Shown: positions 35,101-42,790 of the stretch, piece after piece
How positions within the stretch are numbered: the first letter of the stretch is position 1
Layout: each line of letters begins with the position of its first letter
Source of the DNA: Okapia johnstoni
Lineage: Eukaryota; Chordata; Mammalia; Artiodactyla; Giraffidae
Reading direction: 5' to 3'
Assembly: GCA_024291935.2 (NCBI GenBank)
Contig: CM044316.1
Coordinates: 4,890,501 to 4,954,500 of the forward strand
Length of the DNA: 64,000 nt
Notes under the pieces: generated by a model
Databases searched by the model: none
The model's input: the letters and a program-made list of their open reading frames with translations, nothing else
What the model was told of the DNA's origin: nothing
Program-made: the position numbers and the translations under genes

Positions 35101-37009
35101 CCCCAGCATCATCCAGCAAAGAGCCAGCAATACTAACAATAGATTAAAAGAAACATTAACTAAAAGAAATAGACAGGGACTTCCCTCACAGTGGTTAAGA
35201 ATCTGCCTTGTAATGCAGGGGACACAGGTTCAATTCCTGGGCAGGGAACTAAGATCCCACATGCCCTTGAGCAACTAAGCCTGCTTTCCACAACTACTAA
35301 AGCCTGCATGCCCTGGAGCCTGTGCACTGCAATTACTGAGCCCACAACTAGACAGTCTGTGCGCCACAATGAAAGATCCTGCATGCTGCAACTAAGATCA
35401 GACACAGCCAATAAATAGATGAATAAATAAACAAATACAAGAGAAACGGATATTCCGGGGTACTCCCTGAGCCCTGGGGAAGGAGGAGTTTCATTCCCCT
35501 TTCCCAGATGGAGAAATTGAGGCTTCAAGATGCAAAGTCACTTGCCCAAGTGCTCCCAGAAGAGCCCAGTTCAAATCCCAAACTCAAAGCTCTTATCCAC
35601 TCTGTACCAGGCTATCTTTGGAGGGAGGGGTTGGAGGTGGCTACTATTTTCTCTTTGGTAGTCTGAATTTTCTGCAGCAAACTTGCCTGCCTCACACAAT
35701 AAAAAAGAATTTAAAATACATGTATGTGCCCCTGTCAGGATTGCAAAATGTGGGCAACAACTGATCCTCAAACGGTCAAACCCCCTTACACAAAGTGCCA
35801 CCGGGGTCTCAGAGAAGGGCAGCCCTTGGATGGGGTCACACAGCCGTTCAGAGGCAAATCCAGGGACTGTGACCCTTGGAAAGAAGGTGGAGGTCCAGCC
35901 CTCCCCCCATCCCTACCATCCCCCTACCAACCCCCACGCCCCGCCGCTACCCGCAGGTGGCAAGGGGGTGCTGCCCCTTTAAGAAAGCAAATGCTAGTAA
36001 GAGGAGCCCCAGCTGGGGAGGGAGAAAGGCCTGTTGCCAGGGGCAACTAGTTGCCTAGCAACGGGCTTCCTCTTTGCAAGCTCTGGGCCTGCAACCGAGG
36101 AAGGGGCTTTCTGCCCCGGGTCCTACCCTATTCTCCTGTTCACACGTTCTCTGTGTCTCCCCATTAGCCTGGCTCTGCAAGAGGAGTCCTTGTGCCCTCC
36201 ACCGGCCACCCCGTGTCACACATCTTTATTTTTGCCCAGGTTGTTCCCCCTGCCCAGAATGCCTTTCTGGAAATCAGCCTTCAAAGCCCATGGCAAACAC
36301 AGGTCTGCATCTTTGCTCCTTCTCTGGCACACCCAAGGTTGGGCTCAGTCCTGACTCAGTAGGACTAGAGGTGTCTTACTAGCTTGTGTCCCCCAGATTG
36401 GGGGTTCCTCAGGGTCAGGGTTGGGAGGGAGTCTCCCAGGGGCTCCAACATCTCCCAGAGTGGGCTGGGTGTGGGGTGGTGGTGACAGGGAGGGAGGGAG
36501 GGAGTGAATGAGTAAAAACAAATCTGTCTCACTTGGCTCCTTGAGTCATACTATGTGGTCCTCAGTCTGGAGAGCAGACAGGTAAGCAGGTCCCTAGGGG
36601 TCAAGTCAAGAAAACCCCCCAACTCTCCAGGATGGGGAAGATATGGAAACTCCCTGGCTGGAATGATCCTGGAAGTTTGGTCTGGCCCTGGGTTTGAGAC
36701 CTGACTCTGTACTTCCTCGCTGGGCAACTTCAGGTAAGAGATTCCTACTGTGGGCCTCAGTCACCCTGTTCAAGCTGTGACATGCCCAAGACCATAAGGC
36801 CTATGACATCTGGGGCTATAGATTCAAACCCAGCCTGACTCCTCCCACTTTAACTTCTACCCCCTGCAAACCCTCCATCTGCCCAAGACTCTGCCCACAA
36901 GCCACCAGGTTTCTCCATCTCCATAAAAGCCCCCGCAGCCCTTCCAGGACACCCCACCAAAATAAGAGTGAATCTTACTTACCCAAAAATACTCCCCAAA
37001 ATACGACAT
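14152..37009 (-). CDS. FCHO1: FCHO1, F-BAR and mu-homology domain endocytic adaptor (complete coding span, 26 coding exons)
   Basis: FCHO1 bends and marks the plasma membrane early in clathrin-mediated endocytosis, activates AP-2 and recruits EPS15/intersectin scaffolds. Joined exons give 887 codons plus stop, all with matching splice phases. In order: F-BAR domain, residues about 1-275 (starts [24 protein letters not shown]; coiled-coil-rich helices through [14 protein letters not shown]); a Ser/Pro-rich linker, about 276-607, carrying the acidic AP-2-activator stretch [18 protein letters not shown] (about 345-365) and [12 protein letters not shown]; then the mu-homology cargo/EPS15-binding domain, about 608-887, ending [13 protein letters not shown]. 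The ATG at 37009-37007 is the family start, 9 codons before the first coding splice. Intron ends are GT-AG except one GC-AG and one AT-AC. In people, FCHO1 loss causes a T-cell immunodeficiency (established knowledge). No disabling change was seen. Confidence 0.97.
14385..14497 (-). repeat. CHR-type SINE fragment
   Basis: T-rich start, then TTGCAGTGGAAGCATGG and CACTGGACCGTCAGGGAAGT, in FCHO1 intron 26. Confidence 0.8.
14717..14881 (-). CDS. FCHO1: FCHO1 exon 26 (residues 826-881)
   Basis: 165 nt, acceptor TCCCCAG, donor GTATGC. Encodes [19 protein letters not shown] through [15 protein letters not shown], the final mu-homology strands. Confidence 0.96.
15015..15106 (+). repeat. Short duplicated block, copy B
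   Basis: Partner of 13460-13549, within FCHO1 intron 25. The two copies flank the last FCHO1 exons. Confidence 0.6.
15198..15321 (-). repeat. CHR-type SINE fragment
   Basis: GATCTTAGTTCCCCAACCAG and CACTAGACTGCCAGGGAATT, reverse orientation. Confidence 0.8.
15390..15445 (-). CDS. FCHO1: FCHO1 exon 25 (residues 807-826)
   Basis: 56 nt, acceptor TGCCAG, donor GTGAGT. Encodes [18 protein letters not shown]. Two positions, LLWK, look substituted against the TWR of the human protein as I recall it. Phase 1. Confidence 0.93.
15941..16162 (-). repeat. Bov-tA SINE
   Basis: Reverse copy, GTGCGTGCATGCGTGCTCAG to TTTGGGAAGCCCC, in FCHO1 intron 24. Confidence 0.9.
16264..16463 (-). CDS. FCHO1: FCHO1 exon 24 (residues 741-807)
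   Basis: 200 nt, acceptor CCCCTAG, donor GTGAGG. Encodes [20 protein letters not shown] through VRLQPAAT, mu-homology domain. Phase 2. Confidence 0.95.
16905..17037 (-). CDS. FCHO1: FCHO1 exon 23 (residues 696-740)
   Basis: 133 nt, acceptor TCTGCAG, donor GTGGAT. Encodes [19 protein letters not shown] through [10 protein letters not shown], mu-homology domain. Phase 0. Confidence 0.96.
17330..17485 (-). CDS. FCHO1: FCHO1 exon 22 (residues 644-696)
   Basis: 156 nt, acceptor CACCAG, donor GTACCA. Encodes [20 protein letters not shown] through [10 protein letters not shown] of the mu-homology domain. Phase 2 both sides. Confidence 0.96.
18008..18221 (-). repeat. Bov-tA SINE
   Basis: Reverse copy ending CACTGAGCCACCTGGGAAGC, in FCHO1 intron 21. 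Confidence 0.9.
18242..18305 (+). repeat. 29-bp tandem duplication
   Basis: TCAAATGCCCGCTATGGTTC plus CTATTG is repeated exactly at 18242-18267 and 18271-18296, followed by a third partial TTCCTATTG, beside a SINE in intron 21. Likely a small variable tandem repeat. Confidence 0.85.
18442..18550 (-). CDS. FCHO1: FCHO1 exon 21 (residues 608-644), start of the mu-homology domain
   Basis: 109 nt, acceptor CCCCCAG, donor GTACAC. Encodes [20 protein letters not shown] then [15 protein letters not shown], the first strands of the mu-homology domain. Phase 2. Confidence 0.96.
18704..18791 (-). CDS. FCHO1: FCHO1 exon 20 (residues 579-608)
   Basis: 88 nt, acceptor CTTCCAG, donor GTACGT. Encodes [20 protein letters not shown] then PSFSSQTGH, the Ser-rich end of the linker. 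Phase 1. Confidence 0.94.
18900..19012 (-). CDS. FCHO1: FCHO1 exon 19 (residues 541-578)
   Basis: 113 nt, acceptor TCCCCAG, donor GTAGGG. Encodes [20 protein letters not shown] through MRSNGDL. Linker sequence. Phase 0 at the 3' end. Confidence 0.94.
20685..20960 (-). CDS. FCHO1: FCHO1 exon 18 (residues 449-541)
   Basis: 276 nt, the longest coding exon. Acceptor CCCCCAG, donor GTGAGT. Encodes [20 protein letters not shown] through EAVAGG: a Ser/Pro-rich disordered linker that shows more change than the folded domains. Confidence 0.95.
21010..21320 (+). repeat. C-rich degenerate repeats (CCACGCCCAY-like)
   Basis: FCHO1 intron 17 is largely made of recurring GCC(A/T)CGCCCA and CCCACCC words on the plus strand, G-rich on the transcribed RNA sense strand. 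Confidence 0.5.
21322..21413 (-). CDS. FCHO1: FCHO1 exon 17 (residues 418-449)
   Basis: 92 nt, acceptor TCCCCAG, donor GTGATG. Encodes [20 protein letters not shown] then [10 protein letters not shown], the second strongly conserved linker motif of FCHO1/2. Confidence 0.95.
22003..22054 (-). CDS. FCHO1: FCHO1 exon 16 (residues 401-418)
   Basis: 52 nt, acceptor CTCACAG, donor GTGGGT. Encodes [16 protein letters not shown] within the basic Pro-rich linker, joining on both sides in phase. Confidence 0.93.
22438..22462 (-). CDS. FCHO1: FCHO1 exon 15, 25-nt microexon (residues 393-401)
   Basis: Acceptor TCCACAG, donor GTGAGT. Encodes GTMKRHSS and the first base of Arg. Intron 14 is only 84 nt. 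Phase 1 at the 3' end. Confidence 0.93.
22547..22725 (-). CDS. FCHO1: FCHO1 exon 14 (residues 333-392), AP-2 activator region
   Basis: 179 nt. Preceded by an intron ending CCTTGACTGCAGTGCAC, i.e. a U12-like branch site and a terminal AC. Encodes [29 protein letters not shown] and on to LPPGPG. The acidic cluster followed by the YVHIKP strand is the conserved AP-2-activating linker motif of FCHO proteins. Donor GTGAGG, phase 0. Confidence 0.95.
22902..23118 (-). repeat. Bov-tA SINE
   Basis: Reverse copy in the AT-AC intron of FCHO1, GTATGCTCAGTCATTCAG to AGTGCCACCTGGGAAGCCCC. Confidence 0.9.
23419..23476 (-). CDS. FCHO1: FCHO1 exon 13 (residues 314-333), followed by a U12-type AT donor
   Basis: 58 nt, acceptor TCCCCAG. 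Encodes [19 protein letters not shown] plus the first base of a Ser codon. The following intron starts ATATCCTCC, close to the U12 AT-AC donor consensus ATATCCTTT; no usable GT is present in frame. Confidence 0.93.
23878..23902 (-). CDS. FCHO1: FCHO1 exon 12, 25-nt microexon (residues 305-313)
   Basis: Acceptor TCCCCAG, donor GTAAGT. Completes Val and encodes DSLEPDLG, which lines up with the family peptide at this point and restores phase 0 for exon 13. Confidence 0.9.
24140..24880 (+). repeat. Degenerate minisatellite with a CCTGGGCTAGCCTGG core
   Basis: Diverged units of about 35-45 bases with the core CCTGGGCTAGCCTGG (exact at 24201-24215 and 24759-24773; variants near 24227, 24731, 24840) fill FCHO1 intron 11 and are split by a later Bov-tA at 24457-24681. 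Confidence 0.6.
24457..24681 (-). repeat. Bov-tA SINE inserted in the minisatellite
   Basis: Reverse copy, TGTGCGTGCTAAGTCACTTC to TACCATCTGGGTAGCCCC. Confidence 0.9.
24886..24964 (-). CDS. FCHO1: FCHO1 exon 11 (residues 279-305)
   Basis: 79 nt, acceptor TTCTCAG, donor GTGAGG. Encodes [20 protein letters not shown] then REPPTA; a basic stretch just after the F-BAR domain. Ends in phase 2. Confidence 0.95.
25080..25124 (-). CDS. FCHO1: FCHO1 exon 10 (residues 264-279), followed by a GC donor
   Basis: 45 nt, acceptor GTCTCAG. Encodes [15 protein letters not shown] plus the first base of the Ala codon. The donor reads AG|GCAAGT: GC instead of GT but with an otherwise perfect U1 match. Using the nearest downstream GT would add five bases and break the frame into exon 11. 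Confidence 0.93.
25640..26120 (+). repeat. MIR SINE split by a BovB fragment
   Basis: TTACTAAGTGCCTACTGTGT before the BovB and AAGAGGAAACTAAGACTCAG after it read as one MIR, with BovB at 25708-25992 between. In FCHO1 intron 9. Confidence 0.7.
25708..25992 (+). repeat. BovB LINE 3' fragment
   Basis: Translates in part to [18 protein letters not shown] and [11 protein letters not shown], the C-terminal region of the BovB ORF, and ends with the ACTTAGTGATTGAACAACAA tail. Confidence 0.9.
26365..26563 (-). repeat. CHR-type SINE
   Basis: Reverse copy with TTCCCTGACCAGGAATTG and CTCTGGACCACCAGGGAAGT, in FCHO1 intron 9. Confidence 0.8.
26713..26809 (-). CDS. FCHO1: FCHO1 exon 9 (residues 232-264)
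   Basis: 97 nt, acceptor GGCCCAG, donor GTGAGT. Encodes [20 protein letters not shown] then [12 protein letters not shown], the end of the F-BAR core. Ends in phase 1. The flanking intron 8 is only 86 nt. Confidence 0.96.
26896..26994 (-). CDS. FCHO1: FCHO1 exon 8 (residues 199-231)
   Basis: 99 nt (33 codons), acceptor CTCAG, donor GTGAGT. Encodes [20 protein letters not shown] through VQIGQ, F-BAR domain. Confidence 0.96.
27198..27220 (+). repeat. (CA)n microsatellite
   Basis: About 11 uninterrupted CA units in FCHO1 intron 7; a likely length-polymorphic marker. Confidence 0.9.
27992..28096 (-). CDS. FCHO1: FCHO1 exon 7 (residues 164-198)
   Basis: 105 nt (35 codons), acceptor CTCCTAG, donor GTAAGA. 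Encodes [19 protein letters not shown] through KMLDSAL, F-BAR helix. Confidence 0.95.
28333..28485 (-). CDS. FCHO1: FCHO1 exon 6 (residues 113-163)
   Basis: 153 nt (51 codons), acceptor CACAG, donor GTGGGC. Encodes [17 protein letters not shown] through STSQKEMDK of the F-BAR coiled coil. Confidence 0.96.
28735..28896 (-). repeat. CHR-type SINE with poly(T)
   Basis: Long T runs, then GACCAGGGATCGAACC and CACTGGACCACCAAGGAAAT, in FCHO1 intron 5. Confidence 0.85.
29395..29712 (-). repeat. Bov-tA SINE (29395-29598), then an A-rich LINE tail
   Basis: The reverse Bov-tA copy ends in ACCTGGGAAGCCCC. The following CAAAGCAATTATCCTCCAAT with AAATAAA runs resembles a ruminant L1 3' tail. Confidence 0.75.
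29762..30060. repeat. Old DNA-transposon remnant, hAT-like
   Basis: Begins CAGGGGTCGGCAGACTTTTGC and ends GTTTGCAGACCCTCTG, inverted ends of a known mammalian non-autonomous element. Family name not assigned. Confidence 0.6.
30234..30375 (-). CDS. FCHO1: FCHO1 exon 5 (residues 65-112)
   Basis: 142 nt, acceptor TTTCCAG, donor GTGTGT. Encodes [19 protein letters not shown] through QLKAHKK, a long F-BAR helix. Ends in phase 0. Confidence 0.96.
31146..31496 (-). repeat. Two head-to-tail Bov-A/Bov-tA SINEs
   Basis: Copies at about 31146-31288 and 31288-31496, both reverse, each with the CCAGGCAAGAATACTGGA block, in FCHO1 intron 4. Confidence 0.88.
31680..31754 (-). CDS. FCHO1: FCHO1 exon 4 (residues 40-65)
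   Basis: 75 nt, acceptor TACCCAG, donor GTGAGT. Encodes [19 protein letters not shown] then NGTPM of the F-BAR domain. Phase 2 at both ends. Confidence 0.96.
32819..32910 (-). CDS. FCHO1: FCHO1 exon 3 (residues 10-40)
   Basis: 92 nt between acceptor CTGCAG and donor GTGAGG. Encodes [16 protein letters not shown] and on to ADFIRER, the lipid-facing N-terminal part of the F-BAR domain. Ends in phase 2, matched by exon 4. Confidence 0.96.
33394..33588 (+). repeat. CHR-type SINE
   Basis: Forward: GGGACTTTCCTGGGGGTCCA, then TTCGATCCCTGGTCAGGGAC and an A-rich end, in FCHO1 intron 2. Confidence 0.88.
34113..34320 (-). repeat. Bov-tA SINE carrying a CTCF-like motif
   Basis: Reverse copy; its end at 34304-34317 reads TAGCGCCACCTGGG, the reverse of a CTCF-type core. 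Other copies here have TGCC in place of CGCC. Confidence 0.88.
34608..34934 (-). repeat. CHR-type SINE, long copy
   Basis: T-rich start, TTTTTGGCTATGCTGCATCA, repeated GTTGTGG/GGGCT blocks and a closing GAGCCACCAAGGAAGCCC. Confidence 0.85.
35172..35440 (+). repeat. CHR-type SINE
   Basis: Forward: GGGACTTCCCTCACAGTGGT, CAATTCCTGGGCAGGGAAC and a closing AATAAATAGATGAATAAATA. Confidence 0.88.
36033..36075. promoter_or_regulatory. Tandem RFX X-boxes plus a PU.1/ETS-like site in FCHO1 intron 2
   Basis: GTTGCCAGGGGCAAC at 36033-36047 and GTTGCCTAGCAAC at 36050-36062 both fit the palindromic X-box GTTRCC-(spacer)-GGYAAC, two bases apart. AAAGAGGAAG, a PU.1-type ETS core, follows on the minus strand at 36075-36066. 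The cluster sits about 0.9 kb downstream of coding exon 2, in unique sequence, and suggests an intronic enhancer or alternative promoter. Confidence 0.5.
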
Positions 37010-37053
37010 TTTGATGGCCTCTGTGGAGACCCCTGAAGGTTCCTATCTTGTGC
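36983..37053 (-). CDS. FCHO1: FCHO1 exon 2, first coding exon (residues 1-9)
   Basis: Coding from the ATG at 37009 to 36983 encodes MSYFGEYFW, followed by donor GTAAGT. The 5' edge at 37053 is inferred from a pyrimidine-rich stretch ending in AG; 37010-37053 would be 5' UTR. The N-terminal residues begin the first F-BAR helix. Confidence 0.9.
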
Positions 37054-37059
37054 CTGTCC

Positions 37060-40000
37060 AAAGAGAGAGGCAAATTTGAGTTGTAGTCACAGCTGGCTCG
37101 GGCCTAAGGAGGGGAAATTCCAACTTCTCTCCTTGTGGAGGAAGGAGAAAGAGGATGGAGGAGGAACCAAAAGCCCCAATGCTGGGAGTATGCCAGGGCC
37201 CCTGGAGTGATTCAGCTTTGGGCATGGTCCCCAAGTAGCTCCTAGTCTACAGGGACAGAGCTGGATACAGATACCCCCAGCCCTGTGGGGTCAGAGCTGA
37301 ACTAAATGAAGGAATAGGGTCTGGGGGGAGCCTAGACTAGAGGAGGGGGCATGGGGGTGGGGTTTTTAAGCATGAAGAGGAGTTCATGGTGGGGGATGGG
37401 TAGAAAAGCTCTGGGCCATTTCAGAGACAGAAAAACTGAGTCCCCTCAAGCTACTTGCCAAGGTCACACAGCCAGGAAATGACAGTGGATTTGCGCTTGG
37501 GTCAGCTGAGTTCTGTGAGCACTCAGCTCCGCACGGGCAGCTCCTGTCGGAAAAGGGTCTGGTGAGAGGTGGACACTGGGACTGTGATCGGCCACATGGG
37601 AGTTGGGGTCCTTCAAGTGTCCCTAAGGTTCCCTCAGGGTCTCCTGAATCCCTCTACAACAGTCCCCATGCCATGCACATTCCTGGGATGGAAAGTTCAA
37701 CCCTCGCCATGGTGACCCAGCTGACACTGGTGTGTCCATGAGTCCTGACCCTGCCCCCTGGAAGCCAGTGTGTTCACCTGGTAGGTATCTGAATCACTGT
37801 CCAGCTCCGTGTCTCAGTTTCCCTATCTGCAAAACACGAGGAAATGCCTAGAAGGGATCTTACTGGAGGACCCGAGGCCTCCCAGGAGAAGGGGATGAGC
37901 CAAGCCACCAGGCAAGGGAGGGACACTTGGTGTCCTTGGCATGTTGTCGAGGTTGGGCTTGTCACTGGAGCCCACAAGCCTCATCCATAATTCATGACCC
38001 CGAGGGCAGTTCAGCAGCAGCTGGGAGCCCAGGAGGCACAGTAGCAGCAGAGACGGGGCTGGTGACCCCAGGGATGGGAAAGCTCCCTGGGCCTCACTGG
38101 AAAGGACTGAGCAAGGACCTTGGGCAAGGCTGCCCCTTTCTAAGCCTCAGTTTTCTAATCTTGAGTTTAATTTGACCCATGATCAGCTAGCCTCCGGTTA
38201 CATGACTTCTATAAGTCACCCAGCACCCACCATGTGCCAACATGGCCAGGACAATAAGAGGGTCCATGAGATGATTCGGGTGGGGGACTTGAACTAAAGG
38301 AGAGGGCATGGGAGTTGGGGTTTTAAAGCATGAACAGGAGTTCACCAAGCAAACAATTATTTTATTCAACAAACATTCCCAACCACCACCCTGTGTTGAG
38401 TGGCACTGGGACCCCTGAGAAACTCCAGCCCCCAGTGTAGCCCATGAGGAAACCTAGTCTAACTGGGAGCATACTAAGCTGACATCCCAAGAGGGAAAAG
38501 CCCTAAATTCCCATCTTATTTCTTAGATTTTGGCCACGACCTAGACCCTGAGCATCTCCAAATCCCTTGGAGCTATGCTAACTGATGATGGGAACTACTA
38601 GCCCCTACGTGGCAACTTAATTTTAAACTAAACAAAATTAAATACAATTTACCTCCTACTTCCTCAGTTGTGCCAGCCTTGTTTCCAGGGCTCAGTAGAC
38701 ACACAAGGCTGGTGGCCGCTATACTGGACAGCACAGATGAAGTTCTGCTAGATAGTATAGGTCTAGAAGACCCTAGGAGCCAGAGGGCCTCAGTTCCCCC
38801 GAAACCAAGAATCTTCGCTACTGTTTTTACAACTCCCATTAGATTGCCCCTGAGCACCAGTGTGAGTGCAACACTGTGTCTGGCTTTTTCCAGGCACCAC
38901 ACATTCATTCAACCTTCACAACCACAACGTGGGGCTCAATATCAACTTTACAGATGAGGAAACTGAACCACAGAGAGGTCACTGACTGTCCCCAGGTCTC
39001 TATGATTTTGTCCCTGACCTGTCTGCTGAAGAACCCCTGATTGAAACTACCCCGTGTGGCTCTGATTCACCATATTCCCGCGACCTCCCTCCCATCCATC
39101 CTGCCACTCAGGGTTGTAAAGTGGGGGAGCACAGTGGCAGAGCAAAGGTGACCCTGCGCAGGCCCAGGAAGTGACACCTACTGTTTCTCTCGAAACCCGG
39201 GCCAGGTAGGAGGGTCTCCCTCCTGTCCCTGAGAGGGGAAAGGAGGAGCAATGGGGGCCTCCTGGCCTGGGCTCAGACTCACCGGACAGCGAGTGGGAAC
39301 AGAGTCCCTGTCAGACAGGGCGGGTATCAGGAGATAACCACGTGGCCCCTGCCACTTCCGTTAGCTGAGGCCCCTGTGCCTGGGGGACAGGAAGCTCACC
39401 CCGCCCCGCCCATGGCCCAACCGCCAGCTCACCTCCCCCGCCAGACCAGCACCCCTGGGACCTCCCTAGAACTGTGCAGGTGCTGGGTGGGAAAGCTGAG
39501 GCCCCCACCTTGGGGCTATTATTAATGAGCAAATATAATCTTGATAACAATTGTCAAATAATAGTACCCACAAATTTGAGCACCAACCATGTAGACTAAA
39601 CATTCCACATCTCACCATTCTTAGGTGGCCCAGTGATGCCTGCTTCACTGGGTGGGGGCAGGGAACCCAAGACTCAGAGAGGGGAGTCCATGTGCCCAAG
39701 GTTGCACAGCCGGTGAATGGGAGCACCAAGACTCAAACCCAGGGCTGTATAAGGACTTCCATGGGCCTAACGCGCTTTTGCTTTCAGGGTCCCTTCCTCC
39801 ACTAAAAAAAGAGTTTAAACGATTTTTACAGCTACATTTGACATAGAGACGAATATATAAATATCATATACTAAATGTTTTCTTTGACCCCAAAGCCTGG
39901 GTTTTTTCCCCCTTCTGATTTTAAAAGAAGTTAAAACACCTTTACGGACCCCAAGATTGTGCCTGAGACATGGTGGTCACTGTGTCTGATGGAGAAGTCA

Positions 40001-42350
40001 GCCCTGTGCAAACCCAGGTCTCCCAGCCTCCTCAGTGCCAGGGCAAAGCCCAGACATGGATAGGTCCTTGCCCAAGGTTACACAGCAGGCTGTCAGCTGA
40101 CCCGGATGCCCCCATCCTCTGGCTGCTGGAAGTGGGGAACAGCGTCCTTCCCAGAGATGGCTGACACAAGCTCTGGGCACTGCCTGGAGATCCAGCCTCC
40201 CCAGCATCAATTCCCAAAACCCTGGGGTTTCTCGCCAGTTCAGCATTTGAGCAGGTCCGGGAGCAGATAAAACAAGACAGGAACCAAGTCAGCAAAGAAG
40301 GCAGGGCTCCTGTTCCTGACGGGTTGTCTGGAGCTCCTGACTTCTCAGTAGGTGGCCTTGGGCTGCCCCTGACCTCTCTGGGCCTCTAGGCTTCTGCAAA
40401 ACAGGATCTATCATTTTGCTCTCCCTTGGACTCCAGTTTGCTCACAGTAGGGCCAATTTGGGGTCTTTCTCTTCTTTTCCTGTGACCGGCCTCTTGGCTA
40501 TGCTGTTTCAAGGACCAGCTCTGTCATGCACTTGCTCCCCTCTAGGGCTGCCCACCAGAGTTGTGCCCATTTACACAGTCTGGCTTGATTCTCACAGTGA
40601 CCCTTGGAGGCAGGGTCTCGACTCAGCCATTACCCTCAATGAGGCAACTGAGGCACTGGCCCTATGTCATACAGTAACTGGGTGGTGAATAGCCTCTGAG
40701 CTTCTGCTCAGGAATTTTTCAGTCTTCCCTGCTGTCTCCTCTCTCTCCATCACTTTCCTTGGCCAACACCTATTGAGCACCAACTGACTACTGAGCTCTG
40801 GAGACACAGCAGGCATTACCCTTGCAGATTTCCTCCTTTCCTATCCTGCCCTGACCTGAATCAGCTGTTGACCCTGTTTATGCTCACTAATATTGCAATT
40901 AGTATTATAATTACAATATGGTAATGATTATAATACTGTATGATAATGACTACAGTATTACAATGTCTGCATTTACAGCGCTCCTGTTCTGCCAGTCTGC
41001 TCTGATCTTCCAAGGGGAATTCAGCCCACTTCATAGAAGAACACACCAAGGTGCAAAGGGGCAAAGCCACTTACAGGAAAGCTGGATTTGAACCTGGAAA
41101 CTCTGGACTTCCACCCCCACCACAGGGACAGAGCCCCAAGGGACAGGGGACAGACTGGCCCAGCACCTCCCGCCTCATCTTGCCCAGGATCCTATCTAGG
41201 TAATGGCTTGCCCCTGGCGTGGGTGAAGGTAGGTGAATCAGGATATGCCCCGGGCAGTCCTGCCAGCATGACCAGGGTGGAGGAGCCCCTGTTCTGATGA
41301 TGGCAGCTTGGTAATATGTTTTATTGTCTGGCAAAGCAACTCTTCCAGCAATGCCAGAGTGTGACCATCAGCCCATTTTGCAGTGCAGTAAACTGAGGCT
41401 CTGAGGCCAGCAAGGCATATGGAGGGATCTCCAAACCTATTGCTCTCTCTCCTCCGACCACCATCTTTAGCAAAACGGTGGAGTCACAATTTAGCAAAAG
41501 ATGGAGTGGGTGGGTTTCAGAATCAGTAGAGTACAAGCTTTGAAGCCTCAACCCCACTTTTAAATTAAAAAATAAATAAATAAAGGCTCAGGGAGGTCTG
41601 TCATCTGTCCAAGGTCACCAGTGAGGCAGGTCCATCCGAAGCTACCTCCTGGTACCTACTGCAGATGAGGCAGGCGAATTCTGGGATCTGAGGCAGATGG
41701 AGGGGCTGCCCACCCCCCAACCCTCCTCCGCACCCCACTTTCAGTCAGCCTCCAGCAAGATCCTAATTTACCTCGATTTATTTTAATCCCTGGGAACAGA
41801 TGCTCACTGCCCATCTCCCACTGAAGCAGGGACCACCACTGAGTCCATGCTCCAGGTCTTTCCAAGCCTGGCCCGGCCTGGTCCTGACAGGCAAGGGACT
41901 CCATCTGACCCTTCCCAGAATTCCAATCTTGGGGTCCCTGCAGAGGATGCCAGTGAAAGGCCCCTCCATTACCCCATCCTTGTGGTAGGGAGCTAGAAAA
42001 AGACACTCTAGAGGAGGGACCAGGGGACCCCCAGCTCCTTAGCCAGGCCTAGATAGGGGTTCACAGAGGAAGGGGTTCCTCATGTTGGTCTCGGGACCGG
42101 GGGTGGGGTGGGTTGGGGCGATCTACAGGCCAGAGCTGGGAAGAGGGAAATTGAGGGTGGTCTCCATTTCATCTGTCTTGGGTCCCAGGCTCGAGGGAGA
42201 GCGGCAAGCTCATCTTTGCAGCTCTGGAACCTAGACCCAGATCCCGGCTTAGAATAAAGGGATTTTGGGGAGGGGTCTCGATTCACAGCCGCCCCGCTGC
42301 ACGCTCCAGTTCTAGGCCAGGAGATGGAGGATTTAGGAGGGGTCTCTATC
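37060..42350. other. FCHO1 upstream intron(s), no coding sequence
   Basis: Largely unique sequence with MIR-like traces (near 37440, 38950, 39690, 40070, 41390 and 41590), an AT-rich patch at 40880-40970 and an ETS-like CAGGAAGTGA at 39165. Apart from the candidate exon at 39283-39307 nothing coding was recognised. Confidence 0.5.
39283..39307 (-). other. Possible small FCHO1 5' UTR exon
   Basis: A 25-nt interval bounded by acceptor TCTGACAG and donor G|GTGAGT on the minus strand, in the interval between the CpG island and exon 2. No coding content is needed. Splice signals alone are weak evidence. Confidence 0.2.
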
Positions 42351-42359
42351 TCCCTTCGC

Positions 42360-42790
42360 GGATCCCCGGTTATCACGCGGGAGGTGGAGGAAGGACCGGG
42401 TACCCAACGCGCAGTCCCCCACCCTCGGTTCTCCGCCCCTCACATCCCGCCGCGCCTTTGACCCTGGAGCCGCCGGGCTGCCGGGCGCGGTGCGCATGGG
42501 GCGCTGCGCGGGCCAGGGGGGCTCGGGGTGTTTCAGGGAGCAGCACTCACCTCCCGAGCTCGGGCCGAGCCCCGCGCCCGCCGCCACCTGCGGCTCGGTA
42601 GCTGATACCCGAGCCCGCCCCGCCCCTCCCCTCCCTCCGCGGATGCGGCGCGGCCGCCGGATGGCCCCGCCTCCGGGGCGTGGCCGGGAGAGTCCCCACC
42701 TCCGCGGCGGCCTGGGAGGCACGGGAGGGCTGCGAGCGCGCGCGGCCAGCCATTGGGCCATTTAGGCGGCCAGTTCCACCAGCCCAGCGC
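42360..42790 (-). promoter_or_regulatory. FCHO1: CpG-island promoter of FCHO1
   Basis: Very high G+C and dense CpG compared with the flanks, several GC boxes, and a minus-strand CCAAT box at 42756-42752. It lies upstream of the FCHO1 coding exons on the same strand and right of a strong donor at 42550. No TATA box is obvious, as usual for such promoters. Exact start sites cannot be set from sequence alone. Confidence 0.75.
42551..42700 (-). other. FCHO1: Candidate FCHO1 non-coding first exon
   Basis: The 3' edge at 42551 is set by a strong donor, GGGAG|GTGAGT. The 5' edge is arbitrary within the CpG island. The exon would splice to exon 2 near 37053, possibly through a small exon at 39283-39307. 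Confidence 0.5.
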
